Source: Thermoplasmata archaeon (GTDB lineage: Archaea; Thermoplasmatota; Thermoplasmata; Lutacidiplasmatales; UBA184). Taken from it: 12,734 nucleotides of DNA. A program made the position numbers and the translations under genes. The notes below the pieces were generated by a model that saw nothing but the letters and a program-made list of their open reading frames with translations, did not search any database and was not told the origin of the DNA. Of the stretch, positions 11,695-12,734 are shown piece after piece (within the stretch, counting starts at the first letter, position 1; every line of letters begins with the position of its first letter). The DNA lies in the NCBI GenBank assembly GCA_021798415.1, contig JAJZGO010000039.1:1-12734 (forward strand), written 5' to 3'.

Positions 11695-12084
11695 TCAGCC
11701 GGGGGCCGGTCGCGGCTCGATCAGCTCGATCCAGACGTCGTTCGGGTCGAGGATGAACGCGATCCGGGACGAGCCTCCCGAGAGGCGGTACGGCTCCTTG
11801 GCGACCCGCACGCCCTGTCCCCGGACCTCCCGAAGGACCGCGTCGAGGTCGGCGACCTCGAACGCGAGGTGGTCGAGCTGCTCGCCGGCGTCGAACGTCT
11901 CCTTGCCGTCCCAGTGGGTGAGCTCGACCCGCGCCCCGCTCGCCGGGTCCCGGACGAACGCGATCTCCGCGTGGTTCTCGGGGATCGCGCGCCGCCGTTC
12001 GAACTCGAGCCCGAGGACCTTCGTGTAGAACGCGAGGCTCTCCTCCATGTCGCGAACCGTGATCGAGGTGTGCAGGAACCTCAT
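11695..12084 (-). CDS. VOC superfamily protein, glyoxalase I (lactoylglutathione lyase)-like
   Basis: 129 residues, the usual length of a single-unit VOC metalloenzyme with two beta-alpha-beta-beta-beta modules. The four expected metal ligands are present: His5 (MRFLHTSI), Glu54 (ARVELTHW), His72 (LDHLAFEV) and Glu120 (DVWIELIEP). DPNDVWIELIE resembles the glyoxalase I C-terminal motif DPDG-x-x-IE more than that of methylmalonyl-CoA epimerase. The likely role is isomerisation of a methylglyoxal-thiol adduct; because most archaea lack glutathione the thiol would be another compound. ATG 12084 lies 30 bases from a TATA-like box (12108-12118), so the mRNA is nearly leaderless. It is the first gene of a two-gene operon with the MFS transporter. 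Confidence 0.85.
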   Translation of the reverse strand: MRFLHTSITVRDMEESLAFYTKVLGLEFERRRAIPENHAEIAFVRDPASGARVELTHWDGKETFDAGEQLDHLAFEVADLDAVLREVRGQGVRVAKEPYRLSGGSSRIAFILDPNDVWIELIEPRPAPG

Positions 12085-12107
12085 GGCGACGCCGGCGACG
12101 CGCCGGA

Positions 12108-12118
12108 CCTACAAAAGG
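12108..12118 (-). promoter_or_regulatory. TATA-like box of the VOC-MFS operon
   Basis: The minus strand reads CCTTTTGTAGG, centred about 30 bases before the ATG at 12084, in the 89-bp gap after the gltX stop. The T-run in it could also help end gltX transcription. Confidence 0.45.
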
Positions 12119-12173
12119 CCCCGTTCGGTCGGCCGACGAGCGGCGGCGCGGACGCCTCGGCGTCCGTTCCGCT

Positions 12174-12734
12174 CTACGGGTGCCCGTAGACGACCCGCAG
12201 CGGGGTCTCGCCCCGCGCCACGTCCCCGTCGACCCGGACGAACCCGAACCTCTCGAACTGGAAGATGTCCCGCGGCCGGGCGTCGCGGAGCGCCCCTTCC
12301 CCGAGGCCCCGCCGATGCTCCCCGTCGGTCCCGAAGACATCCACCTCGACGGCGTCCGTGACCCCGACCCACTGAAGGCGCGGGAGCCGCCGGTTCTCCC
12401 GGCTCGCGAACGTCGCCCGCACCGTCCCGCCGGGGGCCGCGATCGTCTCGGGAAGGCGGACGTTGATGAGCTCCTTGAGCCGGACCTCGGTCCCCGCGAG
12501 GTCGACGAGGTCGCGGTGCGGGAGGTAGAACGTCGGCCCCGCCCGGACGATCCGCCGGCCCAGCTCGGGTCGGTCGGGATGGTTCGCGAGAGAGACCTCG
12601 GCCAAGTCGAACGGGTAGCCGTCCACCTCGACCCGAACCGGGTCGGGGACGAAGGTGCGACGGACGGTCGAGGCGTCGAGCCGCTTGCGGTTCTCGGCGT
12701 AGAGCGTCTCCGCCGGCACCTCGATGTCGGCGAG
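12174..12734 (-). CDS. gltX: Glutamyl-tRNA synthetase, C-terminal part (cut by window edge)
   Basis: The last 186 residues of an archaeal/eukaryotic-type GluRS; the frame stays open to the window end, so the catalytic Rossmann domain with its HIGH and KMSKS motifs is outside. The visible part is the all-beta anticodon-binding region: LYAENRKRLDASTVRRTFVP marks the entry to it, then DLAGTEVRLKELINVRL, RLQWVG and the conserved ending DIFQFERFGFVRVDG before the short tail VVYGHP. The enzyme charges tRNA-Glu with glutamate in the cytoplasm; in most archaea it also charges tRNA-Gln, and a tRNA-dependent amidotransferase then makes Gln-tRNA. A tRNA-Gln gene lies elsewhere in this window. A GTG at 12719 is in frame but is not the start. 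The C-terminus is complete. Confidence 0.92.
   Translation of the reverse strand, partial: LADIEVPAETLYAENRKRLDASTVRRTFVPDPVRVEVDGYPFDLAEVSLANHPDRPELGRRIVRAGPTFYLPHRDLVDLAGTEVRLKELINVRLPETIAAPGGTVRATFASRENRRLPRLQWVGVTDAVEVDVFGTDGEHRRGLGEGALRDARPRDIFQFERFGFVRVDGDVARGETPLRVVYGHP

Noticed and set aside
11031..11756. Glu/Arg-rich plus-strand open frame
   Set aside because: Antisense of the MFS gene; Glu/Arg-rich low complexity is the usual mirror of Ala/Leu/Gly-rich membrane coding sequence.

Overview
This window is about two thirds G+C by eye and looks archaeal. The evidence is: two tRNA genes with bulge-helix-bulge (BHB) introns, TATA-type promoters at 25-35 bases from several starts, the C-terminal part of an archaeal/eukaryotic-type glutamyl-tRNA synthetase, a Tsr3-type rRNA acp-transferase, a DhnA/FbaB-type class I aldolase and a receiver/winged-helix regulator. 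A high-GC euryarchaeal lineage such as Thermoplasmatota would fit, but that placement is inference from general gene content.

Layout. Bases 1-1327 hold small genes: an 86-residue Thr/Pro/Glu-rich protein, a 23-codon single-helix membrane micropeptide 9 bases after it with a hairpin and T-run behind it, and a 54-residue hydrophobic protein. A six-helix membrane protein of unknown function follows (1328-2155), facing a GT2 glycosyltransferase with long unrecognised extensions (2244-3644, minus). Bases 3704-4427 are bounded by perfect 21-bp inverted repeats. They contain the C-terminal half of an IS5-like transposase and a small Cys-rich gene whose last codons lie in the right repeat. A gene-free stretch leads to a response regulator (4826-5884, minus), then another long gene-free stretch.

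The most unusual part is 6537-6846: one TATA box and two tandem tRNA genes. tRNA-Gln(CUG) has a 34-base intron in its T-loop (59/60). tRNA-Leu(UAG) has two introns: 24 bases in the D-loop (21/22) and 35 bases at the same T-loop position (59/60). All three splice sites can be drawn as BHB folds, and removing the introns restores canonical cloverleaves of 73 and 86 nt. Neither gene has an intron at the usual 37/38 site.

The right half is ordinary: a PPP-family phosphatase (6883-7782, plus), aldolase followed by Tsr3 (minus, likely one operon), a cation diffusion facilitator (plus) overlapping an MFS transporter tail to tail, a glyoxalase-like VOC protein just upstream of the MFS gene (minus), and the truncated gltX at the window edge. 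The aldolase and CDF genes diverge from a shared 144-bp promoter region with a TATA box for each direction.
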